Shown here: positions 17,028 through 24,270 of the stretch, one piece after another
Layout: every line of letters begins with the position of its first letter
Numbering within the stretch: position 1 is the stretch's first letter
Source: an uncultured bacterium
GTDB lineage: Bacteria; Cyanobacteriota; Vampirovibrionia; Gastranaerophilales; Gastranaerophilaceae
Assembly (NCBI GenBank): GCA_903868125.1
Contig: CAIPUE010000002.1
Location: forward strand, 53,947-117,946
Reading direction: 5' to 3'
Length of the DNA: 64,000 nt
Translations under genes and position numbers: made by a program
Notes under the pieces: model-generated
The model's database searches: none
What the model was told of the DNA's origin: nothing
What the model saw: the letters and a program-made list of their open reading frames with translations, nothing else

Positions 17028-18368
17028 GTGGAAATTAAAGATAAATACGAAGATAAGGCAAACATTAAAAATATTTTGGCAATATTCGAAGACGGGTTTA
17101 AATCAGGTGAAGCGCAAAAAGTGGGTATTGAATTTGAGCGGATTCCAATTTCATCAAAAGATTTTAAAATGGTCGGCTATGCTCAAGAAAACGGGATGTA
17201 TGATTTATTAAGAACGTTTGCAAAACTTGACGGATGGGAATATATCACGGACGATTACAATATAATCGGGTTGAAAAAAAATGAAGATATAATAACTCTT
17301 GAACCGGGTTGTCAAATTGAATTAAGCTTTGGACCTGAAAAGAATATTTTTGATATTAAAACAAAAATAGACGGATTTAATAAGAAAATCAATCCTATGT
17401 TGAGAAAATATGAAATTAATCTCCTTGAATACGGTATTTCGCCTGTTTCGACATATAAACACATAAATTTAATCCCCAAAAAACGTTATCACATTATGGC
17501 TGATTATCTTTGGGGCATTTTATCCGATGTTATGATGAGAGAGACGGCAGGAATACAAGCATGTTACGATTTTTCATCGGAAGAAGATGCTATAAGAAAA
17601 TTCAGAATTGCGAACATCATTTCACCTTTTATGACTGCTATGTTTGCAAATTCGCCTATAAGAGGCGGAGTGGATACAGGTTATAAAACATTTAGAGGAC
17701 TTAGTTGGCTCAATACCGATAATGAAAGATGCGAATTTATGAGCAAAAAGCTCTTTGATAAAAAATCCGATTACGGTTTTAAGGATTATGTTGAAGAAGT
17801 TATGAAAACGCCTATGATTTTTATTGTGAGAAATGAAAAACCAATCCAAATTTTAGGAAAAATCAATTTTGAACAGTTCATAAAATACGGGTTTGAAGGA
17901 TATACTGCTACATTAGATGATTTTCAATTACACGCCAATTTGTATTTTCCAGAGGTTAGATTGAAAGATTTTATTGAAATAAGAAACCATGACTGTGCAA
18001 ACCATGGGATGCAGTACTCTATTTTAGCCATTTATAAAGGACTTTTGTACAACCCAAAAGCCTTGGATTCGATAGAAAATCTTATGTCTAAATTCACGTA
18101 CAACAATATTATGGAATTCAGATATAATGTTCCAAAAAATGCGCTTAATAATAAGGTAAGCAACTATTTTGCAAAAGATATAGCAAAGGAAATTCTGAAC
18201 ATAGCTCAAATTTCGCTGAAAGAAAACGGAGAAGGCGAGGAATGTTTCTTGGAGCCGATTTTAGAACTTACGCCCTATGGGCTTTCGCCTGCCGATTTAA
18301 TCATGAGTAACTGGAACGGCAACTGGAACAAGGACGTTTCTAAATTGGTTAAATATTTGAACAGCTGA
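17028..18368 (+). CDS. gshA: Glutamate-cysteine ligase (GCS2 family)
   Basis: This enzyme joins glutamate and cysteine, the first step of glutathione synthesis. The 446-residue length and motifs GIEFERIPI, LEPGCQIELSFGP, and MMRETAGIQACYDF fit the GCS2 fold shared by proteobacterial/plant-type enzymes. No gshB is in the window, so the end product (gamma-Glu-Cys or glutathione) is unknown. The start is GTG at 17028 behind AGGGG. The last 16 codons are repeated 272 bases downstream (18594-18640) with only synonymous changes, an attachment-site-like pattern. The internal NWNGNWNKD is a further small duplication. Confidence 0.88.
   Translation: MEIKDKYEDKANIKNILAIFEDGFKSGEAQKVGIEFERIPISSKDFKMVGYAQENGMYDLLRTFAKLDGWEYITDDYNIIGLKKNEDIITLEPGCQIELSFGPEKNIFDIKTKIDGFNKKINPMLRKYEINLLEYGISPVSTYKHINLIPKKRYHIMADYLWGILSDVMMRETAGIQACYDFSSEEDAIRKFRIANIISPFMTAMFANSPIRGGVDTGYKTFRGLSWLNTDNERCEFMSKKLFDKKSDYGFKDYVEEVMKTPMIFIVRNEKPIQILGKINFEQFIKYGFEGYTATLDDFQLHANLYFPEVRLKDFIEIRNHDCANHGMQYSILAIYKGLLYNPKALDSIENLMSKFTYNNIMEFRYNVPKNALNNKVSNYFAKDIAKEILNIAQISLKENGEGEECFLEPILELTPYGLSPADLIMSNWNGNWNKDVSKLVKYLNS
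18322..18368 (+). repeat. Direct repeat copy 1 (gshA 3' end)
   Basis: The last 47 bases of gshA, from ACTGGAACAAGGACG to the TGA stop. It is matched at 18594-18640 with four differences, all third-position transitions (GAC/GAT, TTG/TTA, AAC/AAT, AGC/AGT). Confidence 0.85.
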
Positions 18369-18408
18369 AACGGTTTGGAGGAATGGAATTTGGGGTAAAT
18401 GGTGAACG

Positions 18409-18437
18409 GTAGGTCGGGCTTTCCAGCCCGACAACAA
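18409..18437. repeat. Palindromic hairpin, GTCGGGC type
   Basis: GTAGGTCGGGCTTTCCAGCC continuing CGACAACAA, between the two gshA-tail repeats. Confidence 0.85.
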
Positions 18438-18463
18438 CAAGATAAAAAGTGTTGACGTAGCAA

Positions 18464-18495
18464 GTAGGGTGGGTTCCCTAACCCACCGACAACAA
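18464..18495. repeat. Palindromic hairpin, GGTGGGTT type
   Basis: GTAGGGTGGGTTCCCTAACC continuing CACCGACAACAA. The same type occurs at 49191. Confidence 0.85.
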
Positions 18496-18567
18496 ATTCG
18501 AGGAAGTGAAAATCAATAAATGGGAAAGTTATTTTGGGTGAACGGTTGAATGTTTTTTGCGATTGGC

Positions 18568-18591
18568 GGTGCGGTTAAATCCGCACCCTAC
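18568..18591. repeat. Palindromic hairpin, TGCGG type
   Basis: GGTGCGGTTAAATCCGCACC then CTAC, abutting the second gshA-tail copy. Confidence 0.85.
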
Positions 18592-18593
18592 CG

Positions 18594-18640
18594 ACTGGAA
18601 CAAGGATGTTTCTAAATTGGTTAAATATTTAAATAGTTGA
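18594..18640 (+). repeat. Direct repeat copy 2 (gshA 3'-end copy)
   Basis: An untranslated-looking copy of the final 16 codons of gshA, including a stop codon. There is no start codon or ribosome-binding site in front of it. With copy 1 it brackets about 225 bases that contain three palindromes. Confidence 0.85.
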
Positions 18641-18669
18641 CAAAACTTTTTATAAAAGCTTACGCGCAA

Positions 18670-18838
18670 TTCAGATAAAAAAATGAACAAATTGTCGTCT
18701 TTGCGAGACATTAAGTCTAGGATGTGACCAAGAATGTCCACCGAAGCAATCTCCCTGTATTATTGAAAGGGGCGAACAAGATTGCCTCGTTCCCTCAAAA
18801 AATTTCTACCTAAGAACCCCTTGCCTCGCAAGGACGGT
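18670..18838. repeat. Long dispersed repeat, copy 1
   Basis: The sequence from AATTGTCGTCTTTGCGAGAC through ACCGAAGCAATCTCCCTGTA to CTTGCCTCGCAAGGACGG recurs in inverted orientation at 40310-40510. No coding capacity. It resembles the dispersed GAAGCAATCTC-type repeats known from various bacteria. Confidence 0.8.
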
Positions 18839-18877
18839 AAGTAAAAAGTAAAAAATAAGCAAAGTAAGAATAAAATA

Positions 18878-19039
18878 TCAAGGTTGTTGAGAGGAGCTTA
18901 TTTTTTTTATTTTTAAAACATCATTTTCCATTTGCATTTCTACGAAGTCTGTTTCAGGATTTACCTTTAAGAGTTCTAATATCGTTTTAGAAATAAAAAG
19001 TGCCCAACCATTACCTGATTTGAAAAATTTTCTATTCAT
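18878..19039 (-). CDS. MazE/AbrB-like small DNA-binding protein
   Basis: A 53-residue protein (MNRKFFKSGNGWALFISKTI...) with the swapped-hairpin AbrB/MazE pattern: SGNGWALFISKTILELLKV, then a second beta-rich half ending MENDVLKIKK. The ATG at 19039 follows AAGAGGTGAAT. MazE-like proteins are usually antitoxins that also repress their own promoter. No toxin follows it; the divergent neighbour at 19138 is a 50-residue charged protein. The divergent intergenic region contains two inverted copies of TGTCTATACA that could be its operator. The family call rests on pattern and length only. Confidence 0.65.
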   Translation of the reverse strand: MNRKFFKSGNGWALFISKTILELLKVNPETDFVEMQMENDVLKIKKISSSQQP

Positions 19040-19051
19040 ATTCACCTCTTA

Positions 19052-19121
19052 TGTCTATACAATAACTTGACAAAATCATAGTATATAATTATACTGGTTG
19101 ATACTATTACAATGTATAGAC
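19052..19121. promoter_or_regulatory. Divergent promoter region with inverted TGTCTATAC sites
   Basis: TTGACA (19067-19072), 17 bases, then TATACT (19090-19095) is a near-consensus sigma-70 promoter reading toward the gene at 19138. GTCTATAC (19053-19060) and GTATAGAC (19114-19121) flank it as an inverted pair. ATAGTAT (19078-19084) and ATACTAT (19101-19107) form an inner inverted pair. This suits autoregulation by the adjacent MazE/AbrB-like protein. Confidence 0.6.
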
Positions 19122-19137
19122 AATTAGGAGTGTGTTT

Positions 19138-19290
19138 ATGAATGAAGCAAAAGATAGAGAAAATTTTTCGGATGTAGATATTTTGGGTTCAATCGAATTT
19201 GATTTGAGTGAGGCGATTAAAGATTTAATTGCAAATATCAAGTTAATGAAAAAGGATATAGATAATATCAAAAAAAGCTTAAAAAAGTAA
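19138..19290 (+). CDS. Small charged hypothetical protein (50 aa)
   Basis: Encoded divergently from the MazE/AbrB-like gene with its own promoter and an AGGAG site about 9 bases before the ATG. The product is helical and charged (MNEAKDRENFSDVDILGSIE then repeated Ile/Leu/Lys) and probably forms a short coiled coil. It does not look like a MazF or PIN toxin. It may be an unrecognised partner of the 53-residue protein. Confidence 0.55.
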   Translation: MNEAKDRENFSDVDILGSIEFDLSEAIKDLIANIKLMKKDIDNIKKSLKK

Positions 19291-19348
19291 GAAGGTAACA
19301 ACGCAGGTAGGTGTTAATTAACTTTTGTAGTGGTTTTGCATCACAGTT

Positions 19349-19375
19349 GACGGCGGGATTGCCATCCCGCCCTAC
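19349..19375. repeat. Palindromic hairpin, GGCGGGAT type
   Basis: GACGGCGGGATTGCCATCCC continuing GCCCTAC, just after the thrB stop. It could serve as the thrB terminator. Confidence 0.8.
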
Positions 19376-19383
19376 GTTAACGA

Positions 19384-20331
19384 CTACGCAATACTGTCAA
19401 GAATCTGTGCGCCTTTTTCTTCTACCTTGTAAGTGCGAATATCAGTTTTAACGTTATAATTTTCCCAAGTTTCGCTTACGATTGATTTGATTTTGTCCAA
19501 ATTGTTTTTCTGCGAAATTATTAAAATTGATGGGCCTGCTCCGCTTAAAACACAGCCGATAACGTTTTCCTCATGTTTTAAGTTATCCATAATATCCTGT
19601 AACCCCGGCACCAACTTGGTTCTATAAGGCTGATGCAATTTATCCTGAAGCGCTAATTTCATTAATTCTGCATCTTTTGAATGTAATGCTTCAATAAACA
19701 TTGCCGTTCTTCTCGTGTTAAAAGTAGCATTTTTAAGCGGAACCTCTTTTGGAAGAACCGAACGGGAAATATCAGTCGCTAATTCATAATCGGGAACACA
19801 AACGGTTAAATGCCATTCTTCAGGCCATGCCAGTTTTCTGTAAACTATACTCCCATCTTCCTCTTGAGAAGTTAAAACAAGTCCGCCGACAATGGCTGGA
19901 ACAACATTATCAGGATGCCCCTCAACTTCTGTTGCAATAGAAAGAAGTGCCGCTTCATCGGCAGGTCTTCCGAGTAATTCATTTGCCGCAAGAAGTCCTC
20001 CTACAATTATGGAAGCAGAACTCCCAAGTCCTTTTGCAATCGGGATTTGAGATTTTATATTAATTTTTAATTCGCTCGGAGATTGCCCTATTGAATTATA
20101 AAGCATTTCTACCGCTTTGTAGATAATGTTATTCTCATCTTTTGGGATGTGTTCAATCGCAAATTCGTCATCATCATCCGTTTCTGACATAATATTTATC
20201 TCAATTCCCGTCCCCGGAAGCACGGTTTCTTCAATTGTTATCAAATTATATATCGGCAAAGCCATGCCAAAACAATCAAATCCTGAACCAAAATTCGCCG
20301 TTGTAGCCGGCACTTTTACACTTACTTTCAT
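19384..20331 (-). CDS. thrB: Homoserine kinase
   Basis: ThrB phosphorylates homoserine in threonine synthesis. It is a GHMP kinase with an N-terminal KVPATTANFGSGFDCFGMAL, the ATP loop PIAKGLGSSASIIVGGLLAA, and the C-terminal VLSGAGPSILII. The frame is open to 20406, but ATG at 20331 is preceded by AGAGGAATT and matches the usual N-terminus, giving 315 residues. It is not in an operon with other threonine genes here. Confidence 0.94.
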   Translation of the reverse strand: MKVSVKVPATTANFGSGFDCFGMALPIYNLITIEETVLPGTGIEINIMSETDDDDEFAIEHIPKDENNIIYKAVEMLYNSIGQSPSELKINIKSQIPIAKGLGSSASIIVGGLLAANELLGRPADEAALLSIATEVEGHPDNVVPAIVGGLVLTSQEEDGSIVYRKLAWPEEWHLTVCVPDYELATDISRSVLPKEVPLKNATFNTRRTAMFIEALHSKDAELMKLALQDKLHQPYRTKLVPGLQDIMDNLKHEENVIGCVLSGAGPSILIISQKNNLDKIKSIVSETWENYNVKTDIRTYKVEEKGAQILDSIA

Positions 20332-20427
20332 AATTCCTCTTTTTCTTAGGTCGGATTTGAAAAATTGCAAAAAATTGTCATTTTTTGAATTTTTCCGCAT
20401 CCTCATAAGGATTATAACATAAAAAAA

Positions 20428-21339
20428 TTATTTTTGACCTTGTGCCTCAGGCTCGCTTCTTGAATTAATATTCGATTCAAACTGAGTAAATATTTCGTTA
20501 CCCACAAGCTGTTCTAACGAAGCTCGTTTTGAATAAAACTCAGAACGGGACTTCATTTGCATATCCAAAGCTTCCCTGTAATAAGCATCTGTTATCAGTA
20601 TCAATTCTTTTGTCCCACTTTGCGCAAATTGATAATTTTGATAGCGTTGCTTCGCCATTTTTATTGTCATATCAAGCAATTTTTTGGAAGTCATATAATC
20701 ATAATATCTGTTTACGGCTTTTTGTTGCAAATCATCAATTTTTCTTACCAAAATAATCATATCCGCATCGTTTACTTTAGTATATTTATAGTTAATCATT
20801 TTATCATCTTGCGACATTATGCCAAGAACATTTCCCCCAATAAAAGAACCGCCGGATAAAATAGGATTGCCCATACCTGCACCGACGAGCGTTGACATGC
20901 TTGCAATTGATTGAAGTACTTTTTTAATCGATTTTTCGTCCGGCTTATCTTTATCAGGATTGGATAATTTATACAACGCAAATTTTATAATATCACTTTT
21001 GGTTGCAGCACCTTGCCATAATAGCGCCAAATCCTGCAACATGTCGTCATATTCAACATCCAATTCTTGAGAGATTTCTTTTGAAATTCTTTTAATACTC
21101 AAATCTGCATATGTTAATTTTTCTATGTTTTCAAAAGGGTCAATTTCTTTTGCCGTTTCTGTATCAAGCTGTTTGGTAAAATTAGCTTTTTGTTCAACAT
21201 CATCTGAAGTCCCCACCCTGTAGGCAGGGTCTTTTACTGAATTTAAGTCTTCATAGTCCATGGAAAAAACAGACAACTTAGAAAAAAACACAGGCAAAGA
21301 TGCTAAAAATAGTATCAAAATAATTTTTTTCATCATCAT
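20428..21339 (-). CDS. Secreted protein with TolC-like C-terminal half, paralogue A
   Basis: A 303-residue protein with a signal peptide (MMMKKIILILFLASLPVFF). A middle domain shared with the next gene includes LALLWQGAATKSDIIKFALY and a Gly-rich GNPILSGGSFIGGN. The C-terminal about 100 residues have the helix-turn-helix look of TolC-type outer membrane efflux proteins: NRYYDYMTSKKLL, RYQNYQFAQSGTKELILITD, REALDMQMKSRSEFYSKRAS and LEQLVG. It lacks the second TolC repeat and clear beta strands. Its ATG overlaps the stop of paralogue B (ATGA). The exact role is unknown; a periplasmic or outer-membrane complex made of the two products is plausible. Confidence 0.6.
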   Translation of the reverse strand: MMMKKIILILFLASLPVFFSKLSVFSMDYEDLNSVKDPAYRVGTSDDVEQKANFTKQLDTETAKEIDPFENIEKLTYADLSIKRISKEISQELDVEYDDMLQDLALLWQGAATKSDIIKFALYKLSNPDKDKPDEKSIKKVLQSIASMSTLVGAGMGNPILSGGSFIGGNVLGIMSQDDKMINYKYTKVNDADMIILVRKIDDLQQKAVNRYYDYMTSKKLLDMTIKMAKQRYQNYQFAQSGTKELILITDAYYREALDMQMKSRSEFYSKRASLEQLVGNEIFTQFESNINSRSEPEAQGQK

Positions 21340-22166
21340 TTACCGCCATTTCCTTTTGTTTTTGATTGAAACAGAGCTGCATTGAAATTATATTGGTATA
21401 AATTTAAATTCGCAACAACTTTTTTACCTGCCAAACGCTGCAATTCAAGATGATATTTTTTTGCATTTTGCATATAATAATATTCCTGCAAGACAATTCC
21501 GTCATAAAGCGAGGAGGAAATCGAAATATCCAGAATATCCCCTGTATCAAGAGCTTTTGAATAATTTTTATGATACAACAAAAGTCTTTGGCGAGATTCT
21601 TTAATTTGACCTAAAGAGCCTTTGTAATTATAATACGCATCAATTATTTTATCCTGCAAATCCTCAACCAATCCTGCCAACTCGATTAATTCCGTATCAG
21701 TAAGCGGGATTTCCTGCGGAGTTGTTTTTTTATTCAACAGAGTTTGCGCAAGTCTGCCCATGGCAAAAGAACCTGTTTGAATAGTTGGATTAGCGCCCAT
21801 AAACGTTGGAGCAAAAGAACTTCCGCTTATTATTGCTGAAAGAGTTTTTGCCATTAGAGATGAATGAATTCTCCTTTGACTTTCCGGTGTCGCAAGTTTT
21901 TTTAGTGCAAATCCTATTACTTGATTGTTCTCAATCGTTCCTTTCCAAAGACTTTCAATGTCTTCAAGGTCTTTTTGTTTTTGCAGTCTGATTAATTCAT
22001 CAAGCATTTGTCCCTCAGAGGTTAACAAAGAGCCTTTGACTACCTTTGGCGCGGTGTTTATTTGAAGCTGTTCTTTAGGCATTTTATCAAGGCTTATTTC
22101 ACTCAAGGCAAGTGCGTGCAAGGGAATTGAAAATAATATTAAAACTGATAAATAAATCTTTTTCAT
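21336..22166 (-). CDS. Secreted protein with TolC-like C-terminal half, paralogue B
   Basis: A paralogue of the downstream gene, with signal peptide MKKIYLSVLILFSIPLHALA. The shared features, in order, are DLEDIESLWKGTIENNQVIG then FALKKLATPE, a Gly/Ala-rich ANPTIQTGSFAMGRL, and a coiled-coil C-terminus with DAYYNYKGSLGQIKESRQRL, KALDTGDILDISISSSLYDG and LELQRLAGK. The frame opens at 22202, but Met at 22166 starts the signal peptide; no strong ribosome-binding site is seen for either. The overlap with paralogue A implies coupled translation and probably a stoichiometric complex. Confidence 0.6.
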   Translation of the reverse strand: MKKIYLSVLILFSIPLHALALSEISLDKMPKEQLQINTAPKVVKGSLLTSEGQMLDELIRLQKQKDLEDIESLWKGTIENNQVIGFALKKLATPESQRRIHSSLMAKTLSAIISGSSFAPTFMGANPTIQTGSFAMGRLAQTLLNKKTTPQEIPLTDTELIELAGLVEDLQDKIIDAYYNYKGSLGQIKESRQRLLLYHKNYSKALDTGDILDISISSSLYDGIVLQEYYYMQNAKKYHLELQRLAGKKVVANLNLYQYNFNAALFQSKTKGNGGK

Positions 22167-22298
22167 AACAAATTTATAGCATGGAATTAAATATATGTCC
22201 AAAGCTTAACCTGTTGGTCTACGTGAATTTAAACCTTATGGCTATTATTTTCTGTCTAAAAAATTAATACAATGTAAATGTAAGAGGAGTGCAGTATT

Positions 22299-23081
22299 TT
22301 GGCGAATGAATTAACACAGATAAGCAAAAGCCTTTCAGATTTTTCAGCAGTGACAAATTTGGATGCTCCTTTAACGGCTTATCAATTTTGTGTCAAAGCG
22401 GACGCACTCAGGCTCGCAAATTTTTATCAAGAGGCTATCGGCAGATATTTAAATTCGATTTTAATCGATAGAAAAAACGCCGATTCTTATTACGGGCTAG
22501 GAATGTGTTATAAACATTTGAATAAACCGCAAAAGGCTATTGATGCGTTTAAAAAAGCTCTAAAAATAAGGGAAATGGATTTCAATATTTATTATGAATT
22601 AGGCCTTTGTTACTTAATTTCAGGCGAAGTTTGTCTTGCTATGAAAAATTTAATTAAATCTTTGAAGCTTAATCCCAAGCATATAAATGCGCAAATTCAA
22701 CTTGCGATTACGCATGAAATAATGGAAGAAAATGAAATTGCTTTAATGATTTATCAAAAGATAATTGAAACTTCTCCCAGCTACATTAAAGCCTACAACC
22801 ATAAATCAACACTTTTAATGAACATGGGTAACTATTACGAGGCAAGTATTATTTTAAATAAAGTATTAAAAATAAATCCTAATTATTATCGCGCATATTT
22901 AGGCATCGGAATTTGTTTTGATAAAATGAATAAAAATCCTGATGCAATCAGATATTATAAAAAATTTCTCACATACAGACCCAATTCGCACCACGCCCCC
23001 GCTGTTAAGATCAGACTAAAAGAACTGAAGGGCAACTTGGTATGTGCTTTACGTCCTAATATGTTCGAATTAATAAAATAG
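22299..23081 (+). CDS. Tetratricopeptide repeat protein
   Basis: A 260-residue soluble protein made of about five to six TPR units (for example SYYGLGMCYKHLNKPQKAID, IYYELGLCYLISGEVCLAMK, AYLGIGICFDKMNKNPDAIR). It has no signal peptide. The start is TTG at 22299 behind AAGAGGAGTG. It is divergent from the secreted paralogue pair. TPR proteins are scaffolds; the partner is unknown. The second TPR protein (55985) has similar organisation. Confidence 0.85.
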   Translation: MANELTQISKSLSDFSAVTNLDAPLTAYQFCVKADALRLANFYQEAIGRYLNSILIDRKNADSYYGLGMCYKHLNKPQKAIDAFKKALKIREMDFNIYYELGLCYLISGEVCLAMKNLIKSLKLNPKHINAQIQLAITHEIMEENEIALMIYQKIIETSPSYIKAYNHKSTLLMNMGNYYEASIILNKVLKINPNYYRAYLGIGICFDKMNKNPDAIRYYKKFLTYRPNSHHAPAVKIRLKELKGNLVCALRPNMFELIK

Positions 23082-23170
23082 GACAATTTTACAATCTCCG
23101 TCTGCGCAATATTTATTGACAAAACAAAAAGAATAATGATATCATTACAATAAAAGAGATGGAGTGTGAT

Positions 23171-24115
23171 ATGACAATAAATATTCCAAAAAATAAAGCA
23201 TTTACTATGGTAGAAATAGTACTTGTAATAGGAGTATTGGGCTTAGTTGCAGTGATGACACTCCCTGAAATGGTTGATAATATAAAGGATAGAACCTTTA
23301 ATACCGCCTCAAAAGCTTACTTATTAAAATTACAGGAAATAGGTCGCCAGATGAGTTTAGAGGATGAGTTAACAGAGTATCCTACCAATGAACAATTCGC
23401 AGATGCATTTGTAAAATATATAAAAGTTGTTAAAAGATGTAATTCATCAAATCTTAATCAATGTTTTGTTTCTGAGTTCAGAACCGGCAGTGATGAAATA
23501 GTAACTACAAGCAATTTAAAAACAAGCGCAGATCTTAAAACCTTCAATAATGCGTCTCCCTTGGTAGGTTTTGCGTTATTAAACGGGACAACTGCAATAA
23601 TGTCATACGACCCCAATTGTGTGATTAACGATGCGGACAAATACAATACTGCTACCCCGAAAACTTATTGTATGTCGATGATATATGACATAAATGCTTC
23701 AAGCGGACCTAATAAGATGGGTAAGGATATTTTAACGCTTAATGCTTCAATTACCGACTGTGATGGAGCTAAAATAGGCAGTTTATGCATAGCTGCCGGT
23801 GATACAACTTATGCATCAATAAACACATGTAATGATTCAACGTATGATTCAAATTTAACAGCTAATGTTTATTGTAGTAAAAATGCATGGGCAGGTGCAA
23901 AAAAAGCCTGTATTATTCAAGGTATGAGATTACCGTCACAGGCTGAATTAGACACAATATATCAAAATAGAGAATCCATCAGTGGGTTAGATCCAACCTC
24001 CTTTTATTGGTCCTCCACCGAGTCTGACGTCAGTTCTGCTTTGCTCCAGCTTTTTAGCGGTGGAGTGAGCAGCAGTGGTAAGGTTAACGCAATTAACGCT
24101 CGATGCGTTAAATAA
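23171..24115 (+). CDS. Type IV pilin-like protein with a C-terminal lectin-like (DUF1566-type) domain
   Basis: The N-terminus is a class III prepilin signal: short and basic, then KAFTMVEIVLVIGVLGLVAV, with Glu at +5 after the Phe. Cleavage would follow Ala rather than the usual Gly. The 314-residue product is Cys-rich after residue 80. The last about 60 residues (MRLPSQAELDTIYQNR, FYWSSTES, then Ser/Gly-rich sequence ending NARCVK) match the pattern of DUF1566 / C-type-lectin-like domains. The tail is near 48% GC by hand count, higher than the rest of the gene. ATG at 23171 follows GGAGTGTGAT; ATG at 23159 is an alternative. It is probably a surface adhesin or pseudopilin. Confidence 0.7.
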   Translation: MTINIPKNKAFTMVEIVLVIGVLGLVAVMTLPEMVDNIKDRTFNTASKAYLLKLQEIGRQMSLEDELTEYPTNEQFADAFVKYIKVVKRCNSSNLNQCFVSEFRTGSDEIVTTSNLKTSADLKTFNNASPLVGFALLNGTTAIMSYDPNCVINDADKYNTATPKTYCMSMIYDINASSGPNKMGKDILTLNASITDCDGAKIGSLCIAAGDTTYASINTCNDSTYDSNLTANVYCSKNAWAGAKKACIIQGMRLPSQAELDTIYQNRESISGLDPTSFYWSSTESDVSSALLQLFSGGVSSSGKVNAINARCVK

Positions 24116-24120
24116 TTACC

Positions 24121-24138
24121 ATAGGCATGTTTGCCTAT
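24121..24138 (+). terminator. Short hairpin after the pilin-like gene
   Basis: ATAGGCA, loop TGTT, TGCCTAT directly downstream of the stop. There is no U-tract, so termination is uncertain. It has the same size as the palindrome family. Confidence 0.35.
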
Positions 24139-24270
24139 CAATGTAAATCGTACATCTTTGATAATACCAACCATTTTGCATTAGTCTCATTGTCTAATAA
24201 TGCCTAATTATTTTTTTGTTATATAATATTATTAGCAGGGGATTACAATTTATTGTGCGGGAGGATTAAA

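Noticed and set aside
16922..17065. N-terminal extension of RsmA
   Set aside because: The extra 48 residues are hydrophobic and unlike the family; the conserved start lies at 16921.
18369..18640. Closely spaced repeats that could suggest a CRISPR array
   Set aside because: The units differ in sequence, are not regularly spaced, and no cas gene is present; they are palindromic hairpins.
19749..19940. A 63-codon plus-strand frame inside thrB
   Set aside because: Antisense shadow of thrB, which has strong family motifs.
24001..24252. A template repeat or reverse transcriptase next to the pilin-like gene
   Set aside because: Neither was found on either strand nearby; the retroelement idea is kept only as a hypothesis for the wider genome.
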